From: Saprospiraceae bacterium
GTDB lineage: Bacteria > Bacteroidota > Bacteroidia > Chitinophagales > Saprospiraceae
Assembly (NCBI GenBank): GCA_016714985.1
Contig: JADKBS010000014.1
Span: 1 to 64,000 of the forward strand
Direction of reading: 5' to 3'
DNA: 64,000 bases
The translations under genes and the position numbers were made by a program. Positions 34,701 to 42,560 of this stretch are shown one piece after another; the stretch's first letter is position 1, and the number at the start of each line of letters is the position of its first letter. The notes beneath the pieces are model-generated. The model did no database searches, was not told the origin of the DNA, and saw only the letters and a list, made by a program, of their open reading frames with translations.

Positions 34701-35269
34701 AAGGCGTCGTCGCCACCATAGCTGCACTGAACATGCTCAATGATGGTGCCGTTGCCCACACCGCCCATGGTGAGGGAGTTCAGCTCATTGTTCGGCTGAA
34801 AAGGGATACCGGCAAATTCGATGCGCACGTAGCGCAGTGTGCCAGAGTTGTCGGCTGGGTCGGTGCCGCCATAAAGTGCATTGGCGCAGCCGCCTTCCAC
34901 GGTGGCCTCGCCGCCCGGCACGTTGATGGGTGCCCGGCCACAGAGCATGACGCCACCCCAGTCGCCGGGGTTACGCTGGCCAGCAGCCTTACTGGAAGTG
35001 AACACGATAGGCTGCTCGGCAGTGCCATCGGCGATGAGCTTTGCGCCACGGGTGACGATGAGCGCTGCCTGGTCGCCCCTGATGATGGTGCCGGGCTCGA
35101 TGGTGAGCGTGGCGTTATTGGTCACATAGAGGCAGCCGCCCTGGAGCAGGTAAATATTGTTCTTTGTCCAAGTGGTGTTTGTGGTGATGTCGGCATTGAC
35201 CACGACCTGGGCCGTTGCGCCGCACAAAACCATAAATAGTGCTAAAAATAGGAGTACAAAATTTTTCAT
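31727..35269 (-). CDS. Secreted beta-helix-like protein with duplicated module, PKD domains and T9SS type A tail
   Basis: 1180 residues from ATG 35269; signal MKNFVLLFLALFMVLCGATAQ. Module copy 1 covers about 22-440 and copy 2 about 593-1011. Each starts with VNADIT(T/A)NTTWT(K/N)NNIY, runs through TIEPGTIIRGDQAALIV, GDWGGVMLCGRAPINVPGG, RYVRIEFAGIPFQPNNELNSLTMGGVG, SYGGDDAFEWFGGTVNGK and ends in DTDWTDCW. Between them lie an Ig/SprB-like repeat and a PKD domain (TYEWDFGDNSTST); a second PKD (YSWDFGDGNTSTEENPTHTY) and the T9SS-A tail (KVFPNPTSGLATVEF ... GVYFLRLLS) end the protein. Such proteins are often next to TonB receptors, as here. The cargo is unknown; surface location is likely. Confidence 0.92.
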   Translation of the reverse strand: MKNFVLLFLALFMVLCGATAQVVVNADITTNTTWTKNNIYLLQGGCLYVTNNATLTIEPGTIIRGDQAALIVTRGAKLIADGTAEQPIVFTSSKAAGQRNPGDWGGVMLCGRAPINVPGGEATVEGGCANALYGGTDPADNSGTLRYVRIEFAGIPFQPNNELNSLTMGGVGNGTIIEHVQCSYGGDDAFEWFGGTVNGKWLVVQATVDDMYDADFGYQGKNQWVLGISDPLLADVSGSNAFETDNDAQGTTNTPKTDADFSNVTILGPIGQGTPASNFRRVAHIRRCSYLDIFNSALAGFPVGLLLDGACSVDGFTTNGEVELVANTFANAAGKNVTVATAQAASLPAVFTQFTTSGNDSLASVTDLMLTDPFNFTGNPDFRPMAGSPLLSGANFTSPSLSSYFTPTTYRGAFGDTDWTDCWCEFDARNANYDVAGINYQPAATITASGATTFCTGGSVTLSAPDGLSYVWSNGATSQAITVNAAGSYTVTVSNSRGCTAVSAATTVTVNPNPTADFSFTVNGSTVVFQNTSTGANTYEWDFGDNSTSTAASLSHTYSTAGSFTVCLTANTTAGCSNEVCKTVSGVQAPTVTIVNADITANTTWTNNNIYVFQGGCIYVRNNATLTIQPGTVVRGEGAALIVQRGSKLIADGTATQPIVFTSNKPVGQRAPGDWGGIILLGRAPINVPGGEATVEGGCSEALYGGTDAADNSGTLRYVRIEFAGIPFQPNNELNSLTMGGVGTGTTIEHVQSSYGGDDAFEWFGGTVNGKFLVTFRTVDDMFDTDFGYQGKNQWVLGISDPAIADVSGSNAFESDNDAQGTTNGPKTDADFSNVTILGPIGQGTPATNFRRALHIRRCSYLDVFNSAFAGFPTGLLLDGACTVDGFAVNGEVEFVANTMACQAGANVTVASAQAASLPAVKTEFEASGNDSLATVTDLKLANPFAFASGNPDFRPAAGSPLLAGADFTSPTVMNPFFTTTTYRGSMGDTDWTDCWTEWDPVNADYTNSINYGLTPGISTNINDHVVTFTGTTAGAVSYSWDFGDGNTSTEENPTHTYAGSIGGPVVTLTVTSARGCIAATTATLSDITSTKEVAGLSALKVFPNPTSGLATVEFMLKNQMEMTVQLLDLNGRVVRSANTEFRAGFNRHAIDANGLNSGVYFLRLLSAEGQQAVRLSVVK
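32240..35210 (-). repeat. Two ~1.25-kb direct repeats within the beta-helix-like gene
   Basis: The units lie at about 33950-35210 and 32240-33490. Long stretches of protein are identical (for example KTDADFSNVTILGPIGQGTP) and the DNA is also similar with many silent changes, so the duplication is old enough to have diverged but is intragenic. Confidence 0.8.
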
Positions 35270-35460
35270 AGAAAATTTGGATTGTGTAGAAATATGCCCC
35301 AAAAAGGCGTCGCAAAACTCCCAAGGTGATATGAAGCGAGTGTTAAGCCAATATGAAGAAGATATTAAGAGGAGATGAAGAAATTGTGAAGCGGCGGGTG
35401 CTGCCTTTAGCCATGTTACCAGGGGCGTGAAAAATAATCGCCATTTTTACCAACCCACAT

Positions 35461-35468
35461 TACTTTTG
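35461..35468 (+). promoter_or_regulatory. -7 box TACTTTTG upstream of the lipoprotein gene
   Basis: An exact TAnnTTTG match about 145 bases before ATG 35614, which would leave a long leader containing the heptamer words at 35499. The -33 region is only T-rich. Bases 35270-35460 show no gene. Confidence 0.4.
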
Positions 35469-35498
35469 CCGGGCTGTATATTTTGCAGCATAAGTAGC

Positions 35499-35525
35499 TT
35501 CGAGTTGTTAGTTTCGAGTTCTTGC
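35499..35525. repeat. ttcgagt heptamer tract
   Basis: The words ttcgagt tgttagt ttcgagt tcttgc follow in 7-nt steps. The same words occur at 58032-58100. Confidence 0.5.
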
Positions 35526-35613
35526 AAAGCGTTGTTTGTCAATACTTTGTGGGAATTCAAAATCTAAACTAATTTCGTTGGCATACTTAACCATCTAAAT
35601 ATTATTTGTTAAA

Positions 35614-36054
35614 ATGAAAAATCTACTGTTTCTCGCTGCCCTACTGATGGCATTGGCTTCCTGCAAAAATTCAGGCACTACCGAAACCACCGATACTGCG
35701 GTGGCTGACTCCACGGCAACAACACCCATGGCTGAGCCAGTGGCAGCGCAACCCATGTGCTTCCTTCGTACTGAAGGCAAGGACAGCACCATCGCCAGCA
35801 TCAACATCGCCGCCGACGGGACTGTCACAGGCAGTTTTTCGTGGCAACCTTTCGAACAGCATGGCGCCGATGGCACGCTGACTGGCAAGCAAGAAGGCGA
35901 CCTGCTTAAGGTAACCTACGATTACACCATCGAAGGCTCGAACCAGCAGGAGGAAAAGATATTCAAGCTCGCTGGCGACCAATTGCAGGAAGGCAGCGGT
36001 GAACTGATGGAGGGCGAGGAGGTATCCTTAAAATCAAGGATGCCACGAAGCTGA
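35614..36054 (+). CDS. Lipoprotein of unknown function, 3' end frame-shifted
   Basis: 146 codons as it stands. Lipobox LMALASC (C17), Thr-rich linker, then a domain with CFLRTEGKDSTIASINIAADGTVTGSFSWQPFEQHGADGTLTGKQEGDLLKVTYDYTIEGSNQQEEKIFKL. Relatives in Bacteroidota usually end in a block like F/LKIKD.TKL.W...L.KVDC. That block is present here in the next frame (GGILKIKDATKLTWKPLAKVDCK, stop 36087-36089), so one base is missing near 36010-36024 and the native protein would have 158 aa. The current end EVSLKSRMPRS is out of frame. Confidence 0.8.
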   Translation: MKNLLFLAALLMALASCKNSGTTETTDTAVADSTATTPMAEPVAAQPMCFLRTEGKDSTIASINIAADGTVTGSFSWQPFEQHGADGTLTGKQEGDLLKVTYDYTIEGSNQQEEKIFKLAGDQLQEGSGELMEGEEVSLKSRMPRS

Positions 36055-36231
36055 CTTGGAAGCCGCTTGCTAAGGTGGACTGCAAGTAAGTTGGCAGTTC
36101 GACAGGTGGCCGCAAAGTGATGAACAGTGGGCAGATAAGTGATGCTTCTACGGCCCTGGTTAAACCACTGACAACTTGCTGCACACTGTTCACCCCCTTT
36201 GGGGCTACCTGACTACTTTAAAACTAAAAAA

Positions 36232-37251
36232 ATGTACATCCACCGTAACATTCATTGGAAAATCGTCCTGCGTTTCGCATGGAAGTACCTGCTCATCTTC
36301 ACCGCATGGAGCACCGTGACGATGGCCATTCACGTCCATTTGCACAATCATGGCACCAACCTTTCCATACCTTTCGCACCGCTCGGCACCATAGGCGTGG
36401 CGGTAGCATTTTACATCGGTTTCAAGAACAACCAGAGCTACGACCGCTTTTGGGAGGCCCGTACCATTTGGGGCGGTATCGTGAACGGAAGCCGCACCTG
36501 GGCCAATCAGGTGCTCAGCTATGTGTCCAATTATCACAAAAACACAAACCTGACGGATGACGAACTTAAGGAAATCCACAAACGGTTGATTTACCGGCAT
36601 TTGGCTTGGATAAACGCACTGCGGCTGCTACTTCGCAAGCAAAGCAGCTTCTCGCCCAATTACTTGGGGGCCGTGCGCCGCTACCAAGCGGGCAGCCCGG
36701 AAAGAAGGCATTGGGAAGAAGAAGTGAAGCCTTTCCTGAGCGAAAAAGATTACGAAGACCTGATCTGCGTACAGAACATGCCAGCCCAAATCCTTCGACG
36801 GCAAGGCGACGACCTCAAGGCTTTGATGGAAAAAACACAGGTCATAGAGGACTTTCGCCACATGGAGCTGATGGCCAGCCTGAAGGACTTCTACAACGAG
36901 CAAGGCCGTTGCGAACGCATCAAAAACACACCGCTACCCCGACAGTACAGCTATTTCAGCAAGGTGTTCTGCTGGATATTCATCCTGCTGCTGCCGTTTG
37001 CCCTCATCAGCGAGTTCCACAAGATGGGCGAGGGCTACGACTGGCTCGTGGTGCCGTTCAGTGTGCTCATTTCCTGGATTTTCATGACGATTGAGCTAGT
37101 CGGCGACAACAGCGAAGACCCCTTCGAGAACTTCATGAACGATGTGCCCATGACGGCGCTCTGCCGCAACATCGAGATTGACCTTCGGGAAATGCTCGGC
37201 GAAACGGAACTGCCGCCGAGGGTGCTGCCGGAGAACGGTATTTTGATGTGA
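36232..37251 (+). CDS. Bestrophin family anion channel
   Basis: 339 residues from ATG 36232. Four hydrophobic segments at family positions (about 17-37, 47-65, 245-265, 272-290). Signature blocks: AFYIGFKNNQSYDRFWEARTIWGGIVNGSRTWANQV after helix 2, and the C-terminal IELVGDNSEDPFENFMNDVPM, which corresponds to the conserved D/E-N-P-F region that lines the pore base. Bacterial bestrophins are pentameric and conduct anions or cations. The short upstream extension (11 codons) was not used because it crosses the probable leader. No obvious operon partner. Confidence 0.92.
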   Translation: MYIHRNIHWKIVLRFAWKYLLIFTAWSTVTMAIHVHLHNHGTNLSIPFAPLGTIGVAVAFYIGFKNNQSYDRFWEARTIWGGIVNGSRTWANQVLSYVSNYHKNTNLTDDELKEIHKRLIYRHLAWINALRLLLRKQSSFSPNYLGAVRRYQAGSPERRHWEEEVKPFLSEKDYEDLICVQNMPAQILRRQGDDLKALMEKTQVIEDFRHMELMASLKDFYNEQGRCERIKNTPLPRQYSYFSKVFCWIFILLLPFALISEFHKMGEGYDWLVVPFSVLISWIFMTIELVGDNSEDPFENFMNDVPMTALCRNIEIDLREMLGETELPPRVLPENGILM

Positions 37252-37272
37252 TGCTGGGTGCTGGGTGCTGGG
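37252..37272. repeat. TGCTGGG x3 heptamer tract
   Basis: Three perfect tandem heptamers begin directly after the bestrophin stop codon. It is another unit sequence of the dispersed heptamer class. Confidence 0.75.
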
Positions 37273-37357
37273 TTAAGTTTAAGGCAGGTGCTATTAAACT
37301 AATTGGTTTTCAAGAGGTTAATCCCTAAATCTTTCCTCACAAATAAAATCTCACCTT

Positions 37358-38002
37358 ATGAAAAAAATAGGCATACTCGGCTCAGGGATGGTCGCCAAAA
37401 CGCTCGGCGCAGGCTTCATCAAGCATGGCTACGAGGTTATGCTCGGCACCAGTGACGCCTCCAAATTAGCTGATTGGCAAACCAAGAACGACAGCAAAAT
37501 CGGTTCGTTTTCGGAGGCCGCCGCCTTCGGCGAAATGGTGGTTTTGGCCGTGAAGGGCATCCATGCCGAAAGTGCCCTGCAACGGGCCGGTCTGGACAAC
37601 CTCGCTGGCAAGACCATCCTCGATGCCACCAACCCCATTGACGAAAGCCGTGGCCCGGTGAACGGCGTGCTCCCCTTTTTCACCGACCTCAACCAATCGC
37701 TCATGGAGCGGCTTCAGGTGGTTGCGCCTTCTGCGAATTTCGTTAAATGCTTCAGTTGCGTTGGCAACCACCTTATGGTTGACCCGCAACTGCCCGGCGG
37801 CCCGCCCAGCATGTTCATCTGCGGCAATAGCGATGGGGCCAAGCAGGAGGCCACTGCCCTACTCCACCAAATCGGTTGGGAGGTGGAAGACATGGGCGCT
37901 GCCGAGGCCGCCCGTGCCATCGAGCCGCTGTGCATCTTGTGGTGCATTCCGGGCTTCAAGGAGAATAAATGGGGGCATGCGTTCAAGTTGTTGAAGCCTT
38001 GA
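37358..38002 (+). CDS. NADPH-dependent F420 reductase-like oxidoreductase
   Basis: 214 residues. Rossmann start MKKIGILGSGMVAKTLGAGF with GxGxxA/G pattern, then GTSDASKL, AVKGIHAE, DATNPIDESRGPVNGV and the C-terminal dimer region with WEVEDMGAAEAARAIEPLCILW. This is the F420-dependent NADP reductase/coenzyme F420-type fold; in bacteria without F420 such proteins probably reduce other substrates with NADPH. The DUF1330-like gene follows after 6 bases, so both form an operon. Confidence 0.88.
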   Translation: MKKIGILGSGMVAKTLGAGFIKHGYEVMLGTSDASKLADWQTKNDSKIGSFSEAAAFGEMVVLAVKGIHAESALQRAGLDNLAGKTILDATNPIDESRGPVNGVLPFFTDLNQSLMERLQVVAPSANFVKCFSCVGNHLMVDPQLPGGPPSMFICGNSDGAKQEATALLHQIGWEVEDMGAAEAARAIEPLCILWCIPGFKENKWGHAFKLLKP

Positions 38003-38008
38003 TTATCA

Positions 38009-38311
38009 ATGATTTACATCACCCAACTCATCTATCTTAAGGAAGGTCAAGCCGAGGCGTTCGACCAGTTCGAAGCAGTGGCGATACCGATTATTGCCAA
38101 GTACAATGGCCGATTACTGCTACGGTTGCGGCCTTCCTCCAAAGATTTCATCGAGGCCTGCATCGAAAAACCCTATGAAATCCACTTTGTCGAGTTCAAC
38201 ACGGAGGGAGATTTTCTTCGCTTCATGCAGGATGAGGAGCGGAAGCAATTTTTGCACTTAAAGGAAGCTGCTATTCAAGCGAGTTTACTTTATAAAGGCG
38301 TTAAACTTTAG
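38009..38311 (+). CDS. DUF1330-like dimeric alpha/beta barrel protein
   Basis: 100 residues: MIYITQLIYLKEGQAEAFDQFEAVAIPIIAKYNGRLLLRL and PYEIHFVEFNTEGDFLRFMQDEERKQFLHLKE show the ferredoxin-like dimeric barrel used in DUF1330 and antibiotic monooxygenase-like proteins. It follows the F420 reductase-like gene by 6 bases and probably works on a related small molecule. Cytoplasmic. Confidence 0.8.
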   Translation: MIYITQLIYLKEGQAEAFDQFEAVAIPIIAKYNGRLLLRLRPSSKDFIEACIEKPYEIHFVEFNTEGDFLRFMQDEERKQFLHLKEAAIQASLLYKGVKL

Positions 38312-38325
38312 TCCCTAAAGGCTGC

Positions 38326-39762
38326 TTACTCCTTTAGCCATTTCGCAGCCGGGTTGCCGTTAGGCCGCAGTTTCAAGGACTGCTCCCAAGCGGCCTTTGC
38401 CCCTGGCAGGTCGCCGATTGCCTTGCGACAAATGCCGAGTCGGTTCCAAGCAATCACGATGTTTGGGAACAAGCGGGTGTATGCCTCGAAGAGCACCACG
38501 CCCTCGTTCCATTTTTCGGCTTCCTCCAGACGCTTTCCCACGCCAAGCAACTGCATATCGTTTTCAAAATCGAAGCCCGCATTGCGCAGCACGGCATCGC
38601 TGTTTTCGGTGAAATAAGCCGCTCCTTTTTCCACCAAAATTTGGTGGATGGCATTGGTCACGGGGTTGTTTTCCCAAGGCTCCTGCTGCGGTATTTCCTG
38701 TTCGCCCTTGCCTTCAAGGATGCTCAGGATTTGCAGGGAAATATCGTCCGAAATCCAGTCGTTCGAGTTGCTGGAAGCGATGATGCAAAGGTCTTTTTCT
38801 GGGTCAAAAGACATGATGGCATTGTAAACGCTGTTGCCACCGTTGTGCCAAATCATGCGGCGGCCCTCTACTTGCTGCACCACCCAGCCGTAGCCGTAAT
38901 GGCTGTGGCCTTCGGGGTCTTCGGCCACATGGGGCATCCACATTTTTTCCACCAACTCCTTTTTCAGCACCGACCCATTGCGCAGCGCCAAATACCAGCG
39001 GTACATATCGCCGACGGTGGAAAGTACGCCGCCATTGGCCCGCAGGTGCCAGCCCGGCCCGTCGGGCAGCCAAGGGCGGTCGTGGGCGGTGCCCCAACGC
39101 TCGCCGTTGCGGTAGCCCACGGCCAATTCTTCTTTTTTGAAACCGGGGGCGAGGTAGCCCGTGCGCTTCATGCCTGCGGGCAGCCAGAGTTTTTCCCGAA
39201 GGAAAGTCTCGTAGCCCATGCCGCTCACCCGCTCCACGATGATACCCAGCAAGCTGTAGCCGACGTTGGAATAATCGTAAGCCTCGCCCGGCACGGCGTT
39301 CAGCGGTGTCTCGAAGGCCAGCTTTGCAAATTGCTCCGCATTGAGATTGTCATAATCATCGCCGATGGCGCCGGGGAAGCCCGCCGTGTGCGTCAGCAAC
39401 TGGTGAAGGGTGATGCCCGCTTTATCGGCAGGTGCGTCCTCGAAAAACTTGCTAAGGGGATCGTCCGTGCTGAGTTTCCCCGCCTCCACCAGCTTCATGA
39501 TAGCCGCGGCCGTGAACTGCTTGGTGACGCTGCCGATGCTGAAAATGGTCTCGGCGGTCTCCTTGCGCTTGGCGTCACGGTCGGCATCGCCGAAGCCGTT
39601 TTCGAGGAGGATTTTGCCTTGCGAGGCAACGAGCACGGAGCCGCTCCAGCCGTTGTTGGCCGATTTTTGCAGGTAGGCATTGAGTTGGTCGGTGGTATTC
39701 GGCTGCGCCAATGCGGCAGTTGCGACGAACAGGAGCAAAAGCAAATGGATGGTGATTTTCAT
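38326..39762 (-). CDS. Secreted serine hydrolase, class C beta-lactamase fold
   Basis: 478 residues from ATG 39762, signal MKITIHLLLLLFVATAALA. Active-site S-x-x-K is S78-V-T-K81 (FSIGSVTKQF), the Y-x-N motif is Y164-S-N166, and MIWHNGGNSVYNA contains the third motif (HxG). The last ~100 residues are TPR-like (AWNRLGICRKAIGDLPGAKAAWEQSLKLRPN), a common addition in Bacteroidota. Such enzymes act as esterases or D-amino-acid/peptide hydrolases; antibiotic hydrolysis is not implied. Convergent with the DUF1330 gene (14-base gap). Confidence 0.93.
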   Translation of the reverse strand: MKITIHLLLLLFVATAALAQPNTTDQLNAYLQKSANNGWSGSVLVASQGKILLENGFGDADRDAKRKETAETIFSIGSVTKQFTAAAIMKLVEAGKLSTDDPLSKFFEDAPADKAGITLHQLLTHTAGFPGAIGDDYDNLNAEQFAKLAFETPLNAVPGEAYDYSNVGYSLLGIIVERVSGMGYETFLREKLWLPAGMKRTGYLAPGFKKEELAVGYRNGERWGTAHDRPWLPDGPGWHLRANGGVLSTVGDMYRWYLALRNGSVLKKELVEKMWMPHVAEDPEGHSHYGYGWVVQQVEGRRMIWHNGGNSVYNAIMSFDPEKDLCIIASSNSNDWISDDISLQILSILEGKGEQEIPQQEPWENNPVTNAIHQILVEKGAAYFTENSDAVLRNAGFDFENDMQLLGVGKRLEEAEKWNEGVVLFEAYTRLFPNIVIAWNRLGICRKAIGDLPGAKAAWEQSLKLRPNGNPAAKWLKE

Positions 39763-39858
39763 TGCACTGAAAGATTTCCGCAAAGGTCTGCTTTTGCTTT
39801 CGGCCCAAGGCGGGTGGGAGGTTAATTAAGGTTAAATGTGGTTAATGGGGAATTAGGC

Positions 39859-40584
39859 TCAATTAATAAACTTCAATAACTCTTCAATCAACTTAAAGAC
39901 TGTAGTAGATGACTCGGCAATCGACGGAGGAGTTTCTTCATGAAATTGCAGCACCTTCTTTGCCCTTTCGATGGCCAAATCCATGCGATTCTTACCTATT
40001 TTTGCATCCTTGCTCATCAAAACCTGAAACAAAGCAGCAGATATGCGCTTGTTACCAGATGCATCAAATTCAATATTGAAAGGCGCAAGGTATTGGTTCA
40101 GCTTTTCTCCATATTGGTCACGGTGCATGGCGCCGCCTTGGTGGTCTTCAAAATGCAAAATCAACCAATATTCAAATGCTTGGTTGGAGTATGCGGAGAA
40201 GAAGCCAGCCGCTTGTGCCATGACAATGGCATTGTCGAAATTGGCCGCCGGGAAATCATCTTTATCGAAGACAACCCAAACTTGGTCATAGCTGCTTTTC
40301 TTGCTCTCGGCTTGCGCCCTTTCCACGACTCGTATCGTTTCACCAGCGCCACCAATTTCCACAATATCTGCATTGGCCAATTTGAAACTTTGGCGGAAAA
40401 TGCGGAAATAATCAGGCTCGGTATTCAATCCTTCGCATACTATCAAAAACCGTTGCTTCTCCAAACGAGTCGGAGGTGGAATTTCAAAGTTTGGAGTAGA
40501 ACGACGGTTTTTTGCTTCTTGTAATCGAAGTTTGTGTGCTTGCTTCAAGGCTTCTTGTTCAGCCTTTTTGTCCTTCATTTTCAT
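39859..40584 (-). CDS. RloB-like protein (AbiLii), second gene of an RloA/RloB defence pair
   Basis: 241 residues. After a charged N-terminal helix the core starts with RFLIVCEGLNTEPDYFRIFRQ, the conserved E-G-x-x-T-E-P-x-Y of RloB, followed by YDQVWVVFDKDDF (TOPRIM-like DxD) and ANQ-type FEYWLILHFED. RloB/AbiLii is part of the AbiL-type phage defence, with the AAA ATPase acting as sensor and the TOPRIM-like protein as probable nuclease. The start overlaps the RloA stop by 4 bases. AT-rich like its partner. Confidence 0.88.
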   Translation of the reverse strand: MKMKDKKAEQEALKQAHKLRLQEAKNRRSTPNFEIPPPTRLEKQRFLIVCEGLNTEPDYFRIFRQSFKLANADIVEIGGAGETIRVVERAQAESKKSSYDQVWVVFDKDDFPAANFDNAIVMAQAAGFFSAYSNQAFEYWLILHFEDHQGGAMHRDQYGEKLNQYLAPFNIEFDASGNKRISAALFQVLMSKDAKIGKNRMDLAIERAKKVLQFHEETPPSIAESSTTVFKLIEELLKFIN

Positions 40585-41906
40585 CTTGCGCCGCCGTTTT
40601 CAGGTTGAAGAATTTTGGAGAAATCGCCCAAAACGGGGACGCCACCATAGCGGCCTTGCAGGTACTTCTCTTCAAAATTGTCGGTCTTGCGCCCACCTTC
40701 GTCCGTTTTAAAGGAGGAAAGCGAGTAGAGCGAGGCAGCACCAAAGCGGTCTTTTTCTACGAACCAGATTTGGTCACGGCGGAAGATGTCGGTACCGAGG
40801 AGGTTGGTGTCGTGGGTGTTGAAGATGAGTTGGGCGTTATGGGGGTTGGTGGTTTTTGAGTTGAAGAGTTTGACGATTTGCTCAATTAAATTCGGATGGA
40901 TTTTGGAATCTAATTCGTCAATAATTAAAATATTACCATATTCCAAAGCCATTACTACGGAACCAGTCATTGCAAAATACTTGGCAGTTCCAGCAGATTC
41001 ATCATCTTTCATACTGAATTCTAATGCTCCTTTTTTTTGGTTTTGTTCATCATAAGTCATATGTTTTGTTCTTACGTCATATAAACTTGAAAGACCGGTT
41101 TCAGTAATTACATGAGTCATGAATTTTTTGAAAAAAGGAGGCATTTCGTCTAATTCTTTTAAATCCATACCTTCTTCAGTAATCTCGAAATCTTCGATAC
41201 TTGTGTCTGCCAATTGCAACATATTAAGCACCTTGCTTTTAAAATATGTTTGTCTTACAATTTCTAAAGTTTCATTCATCAAGTCTTCTTCAAAAAGCCC
41301 TGATAATTGCCTGAATCGATGAAACCAAGCCAAAACAACCTGAGCAGACTTATCATTAAACTGTGCCGCCACCGACAGCATCAGCGCATTTTTCCTAACC
41401 ATGTTTTCTTTAACCAACAAGCTCCCTTTTTTAAATGACCGGGCATGTACGTTAAACTCCTGCCCTTCCCTAAAAAAAATCTCTACCTCCTTGGTGTTGG
41501 GGCGATGGTAAAGCCACTCTGAAACCACTTCATGTTGCGTTGCCTCAAACCCATACCGGTACATTTCGTCTTCATGGATAAAGACTACTTCAAATGAAGA
41601 CGGTTCATTGATACTAACAGTATTAAGTCGAAAAGCCTCTGTGTCAATCTTCTCGCCTTGTTGAGATTCTTTTGAGGAGTTCAAAATGAAATCCTTCATA
41701 AAATGAATGGCATCAATCAACTTCGTCTTCCCACTCGCATTCGCCCCATAAATCACCGCACTCTTCAGCAGCCGCAAACCGAACTTCGGCACCTCGAAAA
41801 CATTCTCCTGCTCACGGGTCGTCTTGTCATAATTTGAGGCAAAAAGCGTCAGTTTAGCTTCCTCTTTGAAAACTTTGTAGTTGCGAACAGAGAATTGAAC
41901 AAGCAT
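40581..41906 (-). CDS. RloA-like AAA ATPase (AbiLi), first gene of the defence pair
   Basis: 441 residues. ABC-like SMC-type ATPase: Walker A GANASGKT (54-61), family start LVQFSVRNYKVFKEEAKLTL, Walker B with ILIIDELDSKIHPNL, and the H-loop LIFNTHDTNLLG. This is the abortive-infection AbiLi/RloA group (AAA_15/21), which works with RloB. The centre of the gene (about 40860-41660) is AT-rich compared with the ends. Both genes form one unit behind a TACTTTTG box; such pairs are often mobile, but no integrase or att site is visible here. Confidence 0.9.
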   Translation of the reverse strand: MLVQFSVRNYKVFKEEAKLTLFASNYDKTTREQENVFEVPKFGLRLLKSAVIYGANASGKTKLIDAIHFMKDFILNSSKESQQGEKIDTEAFRLNTVSINEPSSFEVVFIHEDEMYRYGFEATQHEVVSEWLYHRPNTKEVEIFFREGQEFNVHARSFKKGSLLVKENMVRKNALMLSVAAQFNDKSAQVVLAWFHRFRQLSGLFEEDLMNETLEIVRQTYFKSKVLNMLQLADTSIEDFEITEEGMDLKELDEMPPFFKKFMTHVITETGLSSLYDVRTKHMTYDEQNQKKGALEFSMKDDESAGTAKYFAMTGSVVMALEYGNILIIDELDSKIHPNLIEQIVKLFNSKTTNPHNAQLIFNTHDTNLLGTDIFRRDQIWFVEKDRFGAASLYSLSSFKTDEGGRKTDNFEEKYLQGRYGGVPVLGDFSKILQPENGGAR

Positions 41907-41935
41907 AATGAATGTGTTTTTTGATAAAAATTAAG

Positions 41936-41943
41936 CAAAAGTA
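41936..41943 (-). promoter_or_regulatory. -7 box TACTTTTG of the RloA/RloB operon
   Basis: An exact match on the minus strand, 30 bases before ATG 41906. The -33 box is unclear. Confidence 0.5.
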
Positions 41944-42014
41944 GGTTTTATTTTGCGTTTTTATGAAAAAAAGAAACCCTTTTTATTGTGTTTAGTTGCA
42001 GTTCCCCAAAAATC

Positions 42015-42022
42015 TACTTTTG
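42015..42022 (+). promoter_or_regulatory. -7 box TACTTTTG before the truncated gene at 42047
   Basis: Exact match 25 bases before ATG 42047. The upstream 20 bases resemble those before the isomerase-like gene at 26558, so the promoter type is shared. Confidence 0.5.
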
Positions 42023-42046
42023 ACCCTTTCTAAAGTATGCACACAC

Positions 42047-42238
42047 ATGAAATCCAACTTCACCCTACTCGCCCTTTTACTCCTTTCGCAAATCGCCCAA
42101 TCCCAATCCACCCCCACCACCCTCCTCAACGAACCACTCGACATCAGCGCCGACTTCCGGGACTGGGCGAACTACTACTATTTCGCAACAGGTGCTATTT
42201 TTGCGCAAGCACAAGGTATCAAGGGAGGTGACGCTTAG
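42047..42238 (+). pseudogene. Truncated secreted protein, N-terminal remnant
   Basis: 63 codons. A good signal peptide (MKSNFTLLALLLLSQIAQSQ) is followed by LLNEPLDISADFRDWANYYYFA, the opening of a family of secreted Bacteroidota enzymes that normally continues for several hundred residues with a substrate-binding domain. After that the frame turns to unrelated residues (GAIFAQAQGIKGGDA) and stops. No further part of the gene follows. It keeps its promoter box. The family name could not be fixed from so short a piece. Confidence 0.65.
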
Positions 42239-42335
42239 CTAGCAAAGCAAGGGCTACGCCGGTGACGGGCGATACGTTTTTAGGGAAGGTGAAGTAGGTG
42301 GTGCAATGAAACTTCAATAGCATTACCTTTATCCC

Positions 42336-42560
42336 ATGCGCTACATCGTCAGTATCATATTGCTCCCTTTTGTGGTGTACCTGTTGGTCATCAATGCCAA
42401 GCTTTACCATCACCCAAGGTTCCAACCGGTTGAAAAGGGGCAAGTCATTGGAAGGGGCAAGGGGAAGCTCACAGACCTTGATACTAGCGTTGTTACCTTC
42501 CATCGACGATGCATTTGCAAACCAGCAATTCGGGCTTTTTCAAAAACATTTTGTGGATGA
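42336..42560 (+). pseudogene. Membrane protein of unknown family, 5' part before frameshift
   Basis: The coding part is about 42336-42500: MRYIVSIILLPFVVYLLVINAKLYHHPRFQPVEKGQVIG, one membrane helix and a polar segment. After VVTF the frame reads out-of-frame residues to the stop at 42560. One surplus base near 42498-42502 (TTCCATC) separates it from the main part at 42499-43011. Confidence 0.7.

Noticed and set aside
38641..39825. Long plus-strand frame opposite the serine hydrolase gene
   Set aside because: No family-like sequence; the minus strand carries a signal peptide, SVTK, YSN and HNGG motifs.
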